A stretch of 64,000 nt of DNA. It comes from JBBQNY01 sp038255255. Lineage in GTDB: Bacteria > Pseudomonadota > Gammaproteobacteria > Xanthomonadales > Ahniellaceae. The position numbers were made by a program, and so were the translations under genes. Every line of letters starts with the position of its first letter. Position 1 is the stretch's first letter. Below the pieces are notes generated by a model. The model worked only from the letters and a program-made list of their open reading frames with translations. It was not told the origin of the DNA and did not search any database. Below, one piece after another: positions 42,999 to 51,092 of this stretch. Where the stretch lies: contig JBBSLL010000006.1 of the NCBI GenBank assembly GCA_038255255.1, positions 50,450 through 114,449 of the forward strand, given 5' to 3'.

Positions 42999-43324
42999 CC
43001 GCCCGCACCGCCACCCGCGCACGCCGCACCTGCCCGCGCTGCGAGTGCAACACCAGCGCCACCTACTGCTGCGGCATCGACCTCACCGCGCGGCGCCGCT
43101 GGCGCCTCACGCCCCAGGTGATCCGCCGCGTGCACGTGTATGCGTTGAAAGTGAAGGGGCTGAGCGAGGAAGCCTACCGCCTGAATCTCGCAGCCCTCGG
43201 CCTCACCTCATCGACCGAGATCCGCACACGCGCCACCTACGTCGAGCTCATGCGCCGCTTCGCCCGCTACCCCGACGCACCCACGCACAAACCCACCGGA
43301 GCACACCATGCAACTCATCAGTGA
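42995..43324 (+). CDS. Small protein with N-terminal Cys cluster, GemA-like region
   Basis: It encodes 109 residues. Cysteines in TCPRCECN and YCCG form a zinc-ribbon-like N-terminus. The stretch IRRVHVYALKVKGLSEEAYRL resembles the start of GemA/DUF1018-type proteins of Mu-like phages. It overlaps the next gene by 17 bp. The GemA link is tentative. Confidence 0.45.
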   Translation: MTARTATRARRTCPRCECNTSATYCCGIDLTARRRWRLTPQVIRRVHVYALKVKGLSEEAYRLNLAALGLTSSTEIRTRATYVELMRRFARYPDAPTHKPTGAHHATHQ

Positions 43325-43496
43325 GGCACTCGTTGCCGGCTCGCTTGAAGCTATTAAACACCAAGAGCTCGCAGAGCTGACGGCAGCAAAGCACTCAGGT
43401 TTTGCGCAACAGCCGAAGCTATACGACGCGCCGCCAGCGAACCGCAAGCAACGCCGCGCCAAGGCCGCGCGTGACCGTCGGCGCGCAAAGGCGTGA
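43308..43496 (+). CDS. Hypothetical small basic protein
   Basis: It encodes 62 residues. The ATG at 43308 follows CCGGAGCACACC, almost the same leader as the gene at 43768 (CCGGAGCACAAC). The C-terminus is very basic (RKQRRAKAARDRRRAKA), suggesting nucleic-acid binding. Confidence 0.5.
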   Translation: MQLISEALVAGSLEAIKHQELAELTAAKHSGFAQQPKLYDAPPANRKQRRAKAARDRRRAKA

Positions 43497-43738
43497 ACCC
43501 TTCGCAGGAAGCCATCAATCTGAGCGTGGGGCTGCAGGATATTGCCAACCGCCTCGACGACGACATCGAGCGCACTGCCGGCAAGCGCATTGCATTTACC
43601 TTGCTCGTGTTCACCGATGGCCGCGCCAGTTACGTGAGCAGCGCGAGCCGCGAGGAAAGCGTGCGCGAGATCCGCCACCTGCTCGACCTATGGGGCCAGG
43701 GAATGCCCGACGTGCCTGCGCATGAGGTGCGCGGGTGA
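43493..43738 (+). CDS. Hypothetical early protein
   Basis: It encodes 81 residues from a GTG overlapping the previous stop. The middle reads like a beta-alpha unit with FTLLVFTDGRASYVSSASREE, seen in other small phage proteins. No function known. Confidence 0.55.
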   Translation: MNPSQEAINLSVGLQDIANRLDDDIERTAGKRIAFTLLVFTDGRASYVSSASREESVREIRHLLDLWGQGMPDVPAHEVRG

Positions 43739-43767
43739 ATTCACAGCAGCGACCACCGGAGCACAAC

Positions 43768-43956
43768 ATGCAGATCACCACTGAGCAAGCCGCCGCCGCA
43801 TTCAACAAATGGATGGACGACTACACCAAAAATCCCGAGGCCTATGAGGCCGCGACCACCTCGGCGCTGCGGCACCTGAACGAAAAACTCGCCGGCACCG
43901 AGCCCACCTATGGCCAGGAAGCTGCGGCGATTTTCGAGGCCTACCTCACCGCATGA
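43768..43956 (+). CDS. Hypothetical last early protein
   Basis: It encodes 62 residues. The ATG at 43768 with GGAGC nine bases upstream is preferred over the GTG at 43735 that overlaps the previous stop. The protein is helical (KWMDDYTKNPEAYEAA). It converges with the edge integrase, whose stop is two bases away. Confidence 0.55.
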   Translation: MQITTEQAAAAFNKWMDDYTKNPEAYEAATTSALRHLNEKLAGTEPTYGQEAAAIFEAYLTA

Positions 43957-43958
43957 CC

Positions 43959-45020
43959 TCACACCCCGCCACGCTTCGGCAGAAGCGCGATCGCACGGCG
44001 CAGGCCGGCGAGATCGACGGCCGCATAACGCGCCGTCGACTCGAGTCGCTCGTGCCCGAGCAATTGCCCGATCGCCGTGAGCGGCGCGCCACGCTCGAGC
44101 AGCGCGGTGGCGAAACTCGCGCGCAGCAGGTGAGGGTAGAGCCCCGACCAAGGCGTGCGCCGGTGCGTGGCGCGCACCAGGCGAAAGCCGCCGGGCAGGG
44201 CGCAAGCGCTGCGTACGTGCCGCTGCACCAGCTCCCACACCGCATAAGGCGTGAGCGCACCCCCGCGGCTCGACACCAACAGCTCGCCACGCCGGCGCCC
44301 GCACAAACCGCGGCGCCAGCGCGCCACCCATTCGCCGATCACTGCCTCGGTACTCGAGGCGAGCGGCACATACCGCGCGCGCCTGGTCTTTCCCGGCTGC
44401 ACATAAAGCCACCCCTCGGGCAGCACATCATCAAGCCCGAGCCGGCACAGCTCACCCGACCGCAGCCCGGTTTCGTACAGCAGCCGCAGCACCAGGTGAT
44501 CGCGCCACCCGCGCGACGTCGCCAGATCCGGCTGCGCCAGGATGCGCCCGAGCTGCTCATCGCTCAGCGTCCGCACCAGCCGAACCGGCGGCCGCCGCAT
44601 GCGGGGCAGGTGGTGCCCGAGATCCGAGCCTGCCACCCCCAGCAGATACATCACCCCATAGAAGTGCCGCAGGGCGCAGACCTCGAGCACCATGGCAGCC
44701 GCCCCCAGCGTGCGGCGCCGTCGCGCCAGGAAGCCCTGCAGCACCACCGCATCGACGTGCCCGGCCTCGCCGCCGGCCGCCAGCCACCGCGCCGCTACCG
44801 CGCCGTAGGTGCGCGCCGTGGAGCTGGCCAGCCGACCCTGCCGCAGCCACGCCCCGTATCGCGCCAGCACCGCCGCCTTGTCGGCCGCCTGCCGCGATTC
44901 CGCCGTTATGACCCTTGCACACAAAGGGTCATTGCCAGCGTCGTCACGCGCTGCCACACCGTTCACGACGTCATGAACGCTACGGCGGCCCGCCATGCCG
45001 AACCCTCGACCGTTCGCCAC
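43959..45020 (-). CDS. Xer-like tyrosine recombinase, candidate prophage integrase
   Basis: It encodes 353 residues from a GTG at 45020, or 345 from the ATG at 44996. The catalytic set is complete: Arg187 in YETGLRSGEL, Lys211, His297 and Arg300 in PHLLRASFAT, His323 in LLGHE, Tyr332. The N-terminal SAM-like domain covers about 48-135. The size and motif wording are closest to XerC/XerD-type recombinases. It is at the extreme right of the prophage and reads inward, 106 bp from a dif-like site, which is the expected layout for an integrase next to its attachment site. Confidence 0.85.
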   Translation of the reverse strand: MANGRGFGMAGRRSVHDVVNGVAARDDAGNDPLCARVITAESRQAADKAAVLARYGAWLRQGRLASSTARTYGAVAARWLAAGGEAGHVDAVVLQGFLARRRRTLGAAAMVLEVCALRHFYGVMYLLGVAGSDLGHHLPRMRRPPVRLVRTLSDEQLGRILAQPDLATSRGWRDHLVLRLLYETGLRSGELCRLGLDDVLPEGWLYVQPGKTRRARYVPLASSTEAVIGEWVARWRRGLCGRRRGELLVSSRGGALTPYAVWELVQRHVRSACALPGGFRLVRATHRRTPWSGLYPHLLRASFATALLERGAPLTAIGQLLGHERLESTARYAAVDLAGLRRAIALLPKRGGV

Positions 45021-45408
45021 GATGAGACCGCGCCGCCGGTTAGGCGTGGTTTCGCAATAAACAGCAACCCAAAAACCGCCCGTAACGCCTTGACCTAACA
45101 GGAAGTTTCCCCCATGCGCAGCCCAAAGTTACATAATATGTATTATGCGCACTTGCGCAGGTGGCTGAACCGCGTCGGTATCCGAGGTTTTCGGCGGTCG
45201 TGTTGGGCGCAACAAGGTGTGGGTCGCAGTTGCGGCAACATTCCCATATGCCCGTAGTCGGGTCTCCCTAGTGCCCAACCGACGCAGCCCCTGATGAGGG
45301 TTGGCCGGCAATGGCTCAATTTTCGGACTTTCGATAGCTAGGTGATTGATTGGATGGTCAATTGGGCTGGCTTCAGCGTGGTACGGTCCGGCGACCTGAC
45401 GCTGTGGA
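45021..45408. other. Non-coding junction between prophage and transposase
   Basis: This 388-bp stretch holds no convincing gene. It contains the dif-like site at 45126-45153. It also has a GTTGGGC (45202-45208) / GCCCAAC (45272-45278) inverted pair and, presumably, one end of the Tn3-family element. I could not identify a terminal inverted repeat. Confidence 0.6.
45126..45153 (-). other. dif-like XerCD recombination site, candidate attR
   Basis: Read on the minus strand, the 11-bp XerC-type arm is AGTGCGCATAA (10 of 11 to E. coli dif), the centre is TACATA and the XerD-type arm is TTATGTAACTT (8 of 11). Overall 22 of 28 positions match E. coli dif. The divergent arm faces the prophage, as expected for a hybrid site after a dif-specific phage integrates. 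It could be the chromosomal dif, a phage attR or a plasmid-type dif. Confidence 0.7.
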
Positions 45409-48400
45409 TCAACTCGCCTTTTGCGGCTTGGGAAGGATTACCCGACCTGAGTCGAACGTTTCCACGGGCCGCCCCATGTCGACGTCATACGCCCCCAGCA
45501 AGTTGAGGTGTTCGAAGCGGTACGGTGCCAGACCGGCCAGGTGCTTTTCGTCGATCTCTCGCCCCTCTTTCCTCAGCGCTTCCAGGACGCGACTCATGTG
45601 CTCGACGTTATGCAGAATCACCATGTTGGCCACCAACTTGTTATAGCGAATGACCTTGACCTGCTCGTGTCGGAGGTTGTCAGCGATCACGCCGCCGTTC
45701 CCGAACGCGAGCTTCTTGGCGAACTCATGGAAAGCCTCAGTCTTGTTGCAGGCCGCATGGATCTGCTGGCGCAGGCTGAGGCTGCCAATGTACCTGCAAA
45801 GAAACATCGTCCGATGGACACGGCCGAGTTCGCGCAGCGCGAAGTACAGCTTGTTCTTCCGACTATGGGTGCCGAGCCTGCGCAGCACGGTTGACGGTGT
45901 CATCTTGCCGAGCTTGATCGACACCGCCACGCGCAAAATGTCCCGATAATGCGTCTTGATCAGTTGCCAGTCGATCGGATCCTTTTCGACGATTTCCTTG
46001 ATGTGGGGATACTTCGCTTTCGCATCTGCTCGAAACAATCGACAGTCATTTACGCTGCGAATGCGTGGCATCAGTTCAAAGCCCAGAACAGGGGCTAGAC
46101 CGAAAATCGTATAGCTCTGAGAGTTCGTGTCGCCGTGCAATTCGGTGGGCTGGACCCTCGAGGCGTTCTCGAGGACGTCGAGTATGTAGTTACCCTCGTG
46201 CACGCCACAGGGTGTGAAGTGAGTGATGATCGCCATGTAGTTGCCAGAGACATGGCAGTAGACCAGGCCACCGTACCCGCCGTGGCGGATGTGGTAGGTC
46301 GAGATCAGATTTTCCTCGTAGAGCGCCCACTTGGTTCCATCGGCGGCCGCGGACTTGATCGAGCCCCAGTAAGTGGTCAACTCATATTCGATGTACTTGT
46401 TCATGGCCGCCTCGCTCGCGCGCTGCAGCGATTTCTCATTGACGTATTTGACGTTGAGCCAAGCGGGCTGTTTCCGCGAAAGACCGCGAACGGCGCGCTC
46501 GGTCTGCCTGGCCCCAATGAAGCACCCGTAGCACAGCAGCGTGGTCACGATCCGGTACTCGATGTCTTCAAGCCGGGTCGCCTGACCGCCGACGTGCCGA
46601 AAGAACCGCGACAGGTTCAATAGACGCGTGCAGTCGATAAGCACATCTGTGATGGCAACTTCTGGCATCCGCTCCCGGATGAGGTTGTCCAACTCCTGGA
46701 TCCCCGGATCCTTTACAGGTGCGTCCGCTCTCGTCAGTTTCAGGCGGCCGTTGACGATCGAAGCATCCGGATTCCCGGGCAACTCCTTGTCGAGTAGCTG
46801 CATTGAATCGCTGAGTCGCCCTTGGAGCGCGGCGACGTACTCGTCCGGGTCACAGCTGATGCCAGCCTTCTCTCCGTACGTTGTTAGCTCCTCATCCAGG
46901 ACATCGTTGTCGACCAACTCCTCGCGGTAGTCGTCGTAGCGATCGCCATCAGGGATATGGAGGTCCCCTGCTCGCACTTCCTCTTCCACCGTCGTTATTA
47001 CCGCCAGTTCGAAGTAAGTGCGATGAATCTTCGGGGGCTCGCCCTTCTTCTTGACGATCACGAACGAGCGCCAGGTCGTAGACAACCAATCCAGATCCGT
47101 GGCGATGTCGAGTCCGAGGATCTGCGGGTCCATCGCGCCCCTTCCGCGCACGTTGCGATGCTTGAGCACCACGTCGATCATGCGCTCGGTGGTCAAGTCG
47201 TCGCTGGAGGACTTGAGTCCCATAAGCTCGAGACAATCCAGGAGCAGCGGCCGCGCACCCGCGTACGGATGGAGCACGAAGGGCTGATAGTTGGGACCCG
47301 AGAGCGACAGGAACTCCCGGCAACGAGTGCGCAGGACAGCGACCTCGTCCTTGAGCGACTTCGCTATCGCCTCAAGGCGAGCCTTGCTTGAGCCCGGCGT
47401 GTCGAATGCTTCAAGCATCGCATCGAGCTGGCGGACGAGCGCTTCCGTGCGTTCGCGTTGCTGAATCTGATAGTCCAGGCGGGCGCGCTCAGCCTTGTTC
47501 CTGACCTTGCTGACCATGCGGGTGAACAGATCCGCCGAATCGTCAAGCACCTTGGAGTACTGGTGCCGGATGAACACGACAGCGAGCGCGTACCGCTTGT
47601 CCGCCTTGAACTTCGCCATCTCGGTCGCGTCGGAGGCTCGCGCCTGGTCGCGAAAGTCCTCAAGCTTGCGTGGCGGCAGGTCCACCGGCGGCAGCTTGTC
47701 GACGAGCCCCTTGAGCCGCTCGATGTGGGCGAGATAGGAACGGATTTCCTTGTGCGTCGGTTTTCGCGGTTCTCGTTTGAGAATCTGCCACCCGCTGAAT
47801 GTCGGGCCCGCTGGCGAAGTGAACAAGGCGTCGACCAAGGCACGCGTCTCGGGTGTGAGCGCCCCGCTGATGTTCGCGTAGTAGGTGTTGTAGACGCTTT
47901 CCCGCGCCCCCGCGACGATATCCTGGAGTGTCCGCAGCGCAGGCAGTTCGTAGCGTCTGCGGACCAGCTCTTCGACCAATACGCTCAGGATGTCGCCGAC
48001 GTAGTGCTTGGTGGTCGCGGTTGCCTCCGCGAAGGATCGCAGCCAGGCCCGGCCTTGGGCGTCAAGTACCTGGACGTTCGTGAGCTCACGAATGCGGCGG
48101 AGGTGCGTCGCTTCGAGCTTCGAGTTGGCGTAGCTGGTGAGGTCGCTGGCGCGCAGCGCGCGGGACTTCACTGCCCGGCAGATTGTCGTTCGAATTGGCT
48201 TGGGGATCTTGGTGACCGTGAGGAAGTAACCGAGCGTCGCGAACGACTTTAGATGCAGCAGAAACAGCACGTGCGCCATCGGGTTGTTCGAGCTTTTTGC
48301 CACCTCTCTGGATAGCGCGACCTCTTCGACCGTCGGGACAAAGTACTCACGCAAATCTGCGCTGGTGGGCGTGGCGGACAGGCGCGGATAATTGGATTCG

Positions 48401-48474
48401 GTAGAGTCGCGGTGACGCGGTTCGTCGCGCTGTTCCTGCGCCGTGGGCTTGGTCACATACGAGACGCGCGCCAT
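45409..48474 (-). CDS. tnpA: Tn3-family transposase
   Basis: This 1021-residue protein has the length of an intact Tn3 transposase. The C-terminal catalytic region carries the first Asp in ELHGDTNSQSYTIFGLA (about residue 780) with the usual GFELMPRIR after it. The second Asp follows in an R-D-I-L-R segment, and the Glu lies near the C-terminal NKTEAFHEF. The N-terminal part (about 25-260) corresponds to the DNA-binding region of the family. The start ATG (48474) follows the recombinase stop by three bases, so the two are probably translated from one message. No frameshift or stop is visible. Confidence 0.93.
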   Translation of the reverse strand: MARVSYVTKPTAQEQRDEPRHRDSTESNYPRLSATPTSADLREYFVPTVEEVALSREVAKSSNNPMAHVLFLLHLKSFATLGYFLTVTKIPKPIRTTICRAVKSRALRASDLTSYANSKLEATHLRRIRELTNVQVLDAQGRAWLRSFAEATATTKHYVGDILSVLVEELVRRRYELPALRTLQDIVAGARESVYNTYYANISGALTPETRALVDALFTSPAGPTFSGWQILKREPRKPTHKEIRSYLAHIERLKGLVDKLPPVDLPPRKLEDFRDQARASDATEMAKFKADKRYALAVVFIRHQYSKVLDDSADLFTRMVSKVRNKAERARLDYQIQQRERTEALVRQLDAMLEAFDTPGSSKARLEAIAKSLKDEVAVLRTRCREFLSLSGPNYQPFVLHPYAGARPLLLDCLELMGLKSSSDDLTTERMIDVVLKHRNVRGRGAMDPQILGLDIATDLDWLSTTWRSFVIVKKKGEPPKIHRTYFELAVITTVEEEVRAGDLHIPDGDRYDDYREELVDNDVLDEELTTYGEKAGISCDPDEYVAALQGRLSDSMQLLDKELPGNPDASIVNGRLKLTRADAPVKDPGIQELDNLIRERMPEVAITDVLIDCTRLLNLSRFFRHVGGQATRLEDIEYRIVTTLLCYGCFIGARQTERAVRGLSRKQPAWLNVKYVNEKSLQRASEAAMNKYIEYELTTYWGSIKSAAADGTKWALYEENLISTYHIRHGGYGGLVYCHVSGNYMAIITHFTPCGVHEGNYILDVLENASRVQPTELHGDTNSQSYTIFGLAPVLGFELMPRIRSVNDCRLFRADAKAKYPHIKEIVEKDPIDWQLIKTHYRDILRVAVSIKLGKMTPSTVLRRLGTHSRKNKLYFALRELGRVHRTMFLCRYIGSLSLRQQIHAACNKTEAFHEFAKKLAFGNGGVIADNLRHEQVKVIRYNKLVANMVILHNVEHMSRVLEALRKEGREIDEKHLAGLAPYRFEHLNLLGAYDVDMGRPVETFDSGRVILPKPQKAS

Positions 48475-48477
48475 GGC

Positions 48478-49728
48478 CTAGTCCCAGCGACGACCGGTAA
48501 CTTTGTCGGTGACATGCGCTTCGACGGAGCATTCGTGATCCATTGCGACACGATGAATGCACTGCAGAAGCGTCGCGATCTCCTCTTCGCGCTCCAGATC
48601 GTCGGCCGACATTTCGAGTCGGTAACGCGTTCCTTTCGCGTCCAGCCGCTGTGCGGCATACGCTGAGAGGTAGTTCTGCACGATCGCCGTCTGAGCCTGC
48701 TTGAGCCCGCGCACGCCTGGACGCGCACGCTCGAGCGTCATCCTGAGTTCGAGCCGGACGCGTTCGATTGGCGCGGCGTCCGGCGCCGCCAGAGCGAGCT
48801 GTGGCGGCGCCGGATCGGCACCGCTCAGCGCAAACCGGTGCGCAGCATCGATGTAGCGCATGGCGGACTGTGCGTCCCGCCAGCCCACGTAGGCCATCAA
48901 GGACTTGAGATCCCACCCGTTGCGCGTTGCCCAATTGGCAAAGCCCCGCCGCAGCGAGTGACTGGTGTACGTCTCGGCCGGAAGTCCCGTCTGGACCATC
49001 GCGCGCCGAAGGAGAGGAATGATGCTGTTGGGGTGGAGCGGCTTGGTCGCCAACTGACCGGACGCGCTCACCTTGCGGAACAAGGCACCGGTGGCGCCGG
49101 ACAGGCTCGCCACGTCGATCCAGTGGCGTGTAGCGTCAACGGGACACCACCGGGTGAGCGCGGGCACCGTGAAGGTCGCGCCTTCGTCCGTCTTGGTGCG
49201 TTTGAGGAAGCAGCGCAGACCATTTGCTTCGAAGGTGAGCTGATCGACTTGCAGGCTCACGAGCTCATCGCTCCGAAAGCCGCGCCAGAAGCCGAGCAGG
49301 ATCAGCGCACGGTCGCGGCGATGGCGCAGCAGCTCGGTGTGATCTCCCCGGTCCTTCGCCAGTTGCGATGCGTGATCCAGCCAATCGGCGATCCGACCCA
49401 GATCTTCCAGTTGAAGTGGCGTCGCGCGTCGTTCCGGTCGCGCATGAAGAACCCGAATGCCGCGCAGCGCCTGCTTCACTATGGGCTGGCGAGTGGGGTC
49501 GGCAAACCCGTGTGCGGTGTGCCAATTCGACAGCGCGGCCAGGCGCTGCCGGAGCGTGTTGGCGGCAAACTGCTCTGCATGGTCGGCGAGATACCTCGCA
49601 ACCCTTTCCGCCGACGCGGGCAATAGTCCACCCCAGTCGACTTCAAAATGCCGAAGCGCGGACGCGTAGCCGCTCCGGGTCTTGGGGCGGGTGGCAGCGT
49701 CGAGGTACTGATCGAGCTTATGGGGCAT
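48478..49728 (-). CDS. Transposon-associated tyrosine recombinase (TnpI/TnpS-like)
   Basis: It encodes 416 residues from the ATG at 49728; longer starts to 49968 are possible but lack support. The catalytic set: Arg152 in WRGFRSDE, Lys179, His257-Ser-Leu-Arg260, Trp283 in place of the box-II His (VGWRD), Tyr292 in MRYID. Trp at that position occurs in functional tyrosine recombinases. A further 120 residues follow the nucleophile, much longer than usual, and may bind accessory sites. It most likely resolves cointegrates produced by the transposase. Confidence 0.85.
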   Translation of the reverse strand: MPHKLDQYLDAATRPKTRSGYASALRHFEVDWGGLLPASAERVARYLADHAEQFAANTLRQRLAALSNWHTAHGFADPTRQPIVKQALRGIRVLHARPERRATPLQLEDLGRIADWLDHASQLAKDRGDHTELLRHRRDRALILLGFWRGFRSDELVSLQVDQLTFEANGLRCFLKRTKTDEGATFTVPALTRWCPVDATRHWIDVASLSGATGALFRKVSASGQLATKPLHPNSIIPLLRRAMVQTGLPAETYTSHSLRRGFANWATRNGWDLKSLMAYVGWRDAQSAMRYIDAAHRFALSGADPAPPQLALAAPDAAPIERVRLELRMTLERARPGVRGLKQAQTAIVQNYLSAYAAQRLDAKGTRYRLEMSADDLEREEEIATLLQCIHRVAMDHECSVEAHVTDKVTGRRWD

Positions 49729-50099
49729 CCATTGAACCTGCGGCCGGTCCCGAACTCCACGTCGGCGCGTTATCGGCCGATCCAACTGCACTGTCGCTGC
49801 GACCCCTTCATCGCTCCATTGCGCTGCACCGGCTGACCCACCTGTGCCCATGCCCGCACGAGACTTCACTACGGATCGTACAAGGCCTGAAGCGCTTTTC
49901 GCGCGCAGGCCCGTATCCCATACTGGTCTTTCCGGACAGGGCGACGACGCAGGTACGAGAGGCCGCACGGTGCATCGACCCAGAGGCCTGGCTCGCCTCG
50001 CCCTTGCCAGCGATTCAAAGGTCTAGCTCGGGCTGGGTGGCCCGAGAGTGGGTTCGTTCTGGAATTGCGCGAGAATCACCAATTCTAGAGAGTGCAAAA
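49729..50099. other. Non-coding region upstream of the recombinase
   Basis: This 371-bp gap separates the minus-strand recombinase from the plus-strand gene at 50100. It holds GAATTG (50062-50067) / CAATTC (50080-50085) arms close to the right-hand gene. A resolution site for the recombinase would be expected here, but no clear core repeat is seen. Confidence 0.4.
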
Positions 50100-50825
50100 A
50101 TGAGCGACGCCGAGCAACTTCCCGCAGAAATCCGGAACGCTGCGAACGACTACGTAGTCCTCGGCGTGCGCGCCATGGTCGGTGCGGTTCCGTTTGCCGG
50201 TTCCTTGCTCGCCGAGTTGGCGGGAGTCGTCATCCCCAACCAGCGGATTGAGCGCATTGCGAAGTTTGCAGCCCGCCTTGAGCTCCGCATCAATGGGCTG
50301 GAGCGCGAAGCCTTCTCGAATCGATTTTCCGACGAAGGCTTTACGGAGTTGCTCGAAGAGGCGCTGCGGCAGGCAGCGCGCTCAACGACCGACGATCGAA
50401 GGGAATACCTGGCATCACTGGTTGCACATAGCCTGACGTCGGAAGAGCAAGGCGAGAACGATCATCGACATTTGCTCCGCATCCTGGGAGAGATCAACGA
50501 CACCGAAGTCATTTGGCTTCGATCGTACGTCGGGGCGTACACGGGTTCGACCGACACGTTTCGTGCCGTTCACGAAGCTACCTTACGACCCGCACGCGCA
50601 ACCCTGTCGGGACCTCAGGAAGAAGCTGACCGGCAGACGCTGCAGGAGAGTTATCTCAACCACCTCGCGGCGCTTGGATTACTCAAGCGATCACTGAAAC
50701 TCGATCGCAACAAGCAGCCTGAAATGGATTCGTCGTCGCGAAACTTCGCCTACACGTCTCCCGGCACGACGCCCCTGGGGCGCATGTTGCTTCGGGTGAT
50801 CGGTCTTCTTCCCCCAGAGGCGTAG
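50100..50825 (+). CDS. Unrecognised helical protein with hydrophobic N-terminus, defence candidate
   Basis: It encodes 241 residues. Residues about 15-45 are hydrophobic with small residues (VRAMVGAVPFAGSLLAELAGV) and could insert in a membrane. The middle is helical with FTELLEEALRQAARSTTDDRREYLASLVAHSL, and the later part has ILGEINDTEVIWLRSY. The pattern (glycine-zipper-like membrane segment plus helical sensor) recurs in small abortive-infection-type proteins, but no family is recognised. It converges with the giant nuclease-repeat gene and starts at an isolated ATG with no strong ribosome-binding site. Confidence 0.6.
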   Translation: MSDAEQLPAEIRNAANDYVVLGVRAMVGAVPFAGSLLAELAGVVIPNQRIERIAKFAARLELRINGLEREAFSNRFSDEGFTELLEEALRQAARSTTDDRREYLASLVAHSLTSEEQGENDHRHLLRILGEINDTEVIWLRSYVGAYTGSTDTFRAVHEATLRPARATLSGPQEEADRQTLQESYLNHLAALGLLKRSLKLDRNKQPEMDSSSRNFAYTSPGTTPLGRMLLRVIGLLPPEA

Positions 50826-50991
50826 ATTTAAGGGCCGAGTTGCGCGTGTTGGTTGGCAATAGCGAGCCGCCGAGTGGAGATCTTGAAAAGAACGGGTATC
50901 CGGATCCCAGAGTTAAATCGGCTTTCCCGTTAGAGCCAACGGAGTGAGTCAAAAACCGGATTCTGATGTGGGATTGAAGCCGTGGAGCTCT

Positions 50992-51011
50992 GGATTGGCC
51001 ACGGCCAATCC
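50992..51011. terminator. Palindrome between convergent genes
   Basis: GGATTGGCC and GGCCAATCC form 9-bp arms around two bases in the 267-bp gap between genes ending at 50825 and 51093. It may serve as a bidirectional terminator. No T-run is present. The rest of the gap shows no gene. Confidence 0.35.
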
Positions 51012-51092
51012 CTGAGCAGGATCGCCGCGAGGAACACTCATGTCCAAGGCGAGAGTGCCGGGCGGGCGTTCGCCAGCGTCCACCAAGGAGCG

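Larger units (their letters stand above)
1..45153. mobile_element. Temperate siphovirus-type prophage, left end outside window
   Basis: Replication, integration, packaging, head, tail, lysis, fibre, immunity and early genes form one continuous module set, nearly all on the + strand and mostly overlapping by 1-4 bp. The right edge is placed at the dif-like site 45126-45153, just outside an inward-reading tyrosine recombinase gene. The left attachment site is not visible, because the window opens inside a replication gene. In a circular phage genome the early operon (36984-43956) would lie upstream of the replication genes at position 1, which fits integration between the two. The boundary is inference; the phage identity is firm. 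Confidence 0.9.
45409..49728 (-). mobile_element. Tn3-family transposon core (transposase plus tyrosine recombinase)
   Basis: A full-length Tn3-family transposase and a tyrosine recombinase are adjacent on the minus strand with a 3-bp gap, recalling transposons that resolve cointegrates with a tyrosine recombinase (Tn4430 TnpI, Tn4651 TnpS). The outer ends are not defined. The element may extend right to the KfrA/TnpT-like gene at 58.9 kb, carrying the toxin-nuclease operon as cargo. Confidence 0.7.

Noticed and set aside
43953..45098. 381-codon open frame on the plus strand
   Set aside because: Antisense to the Xer-like integrase; Arg/Pro/His-rich shadow composition.
49368..50099. Upstream extension of the 241-residue gene at 50100
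   Set aside because: The extension is antisense to the recombinase and lacks family features; the ATG at 50100 begins the coherent helical protein.
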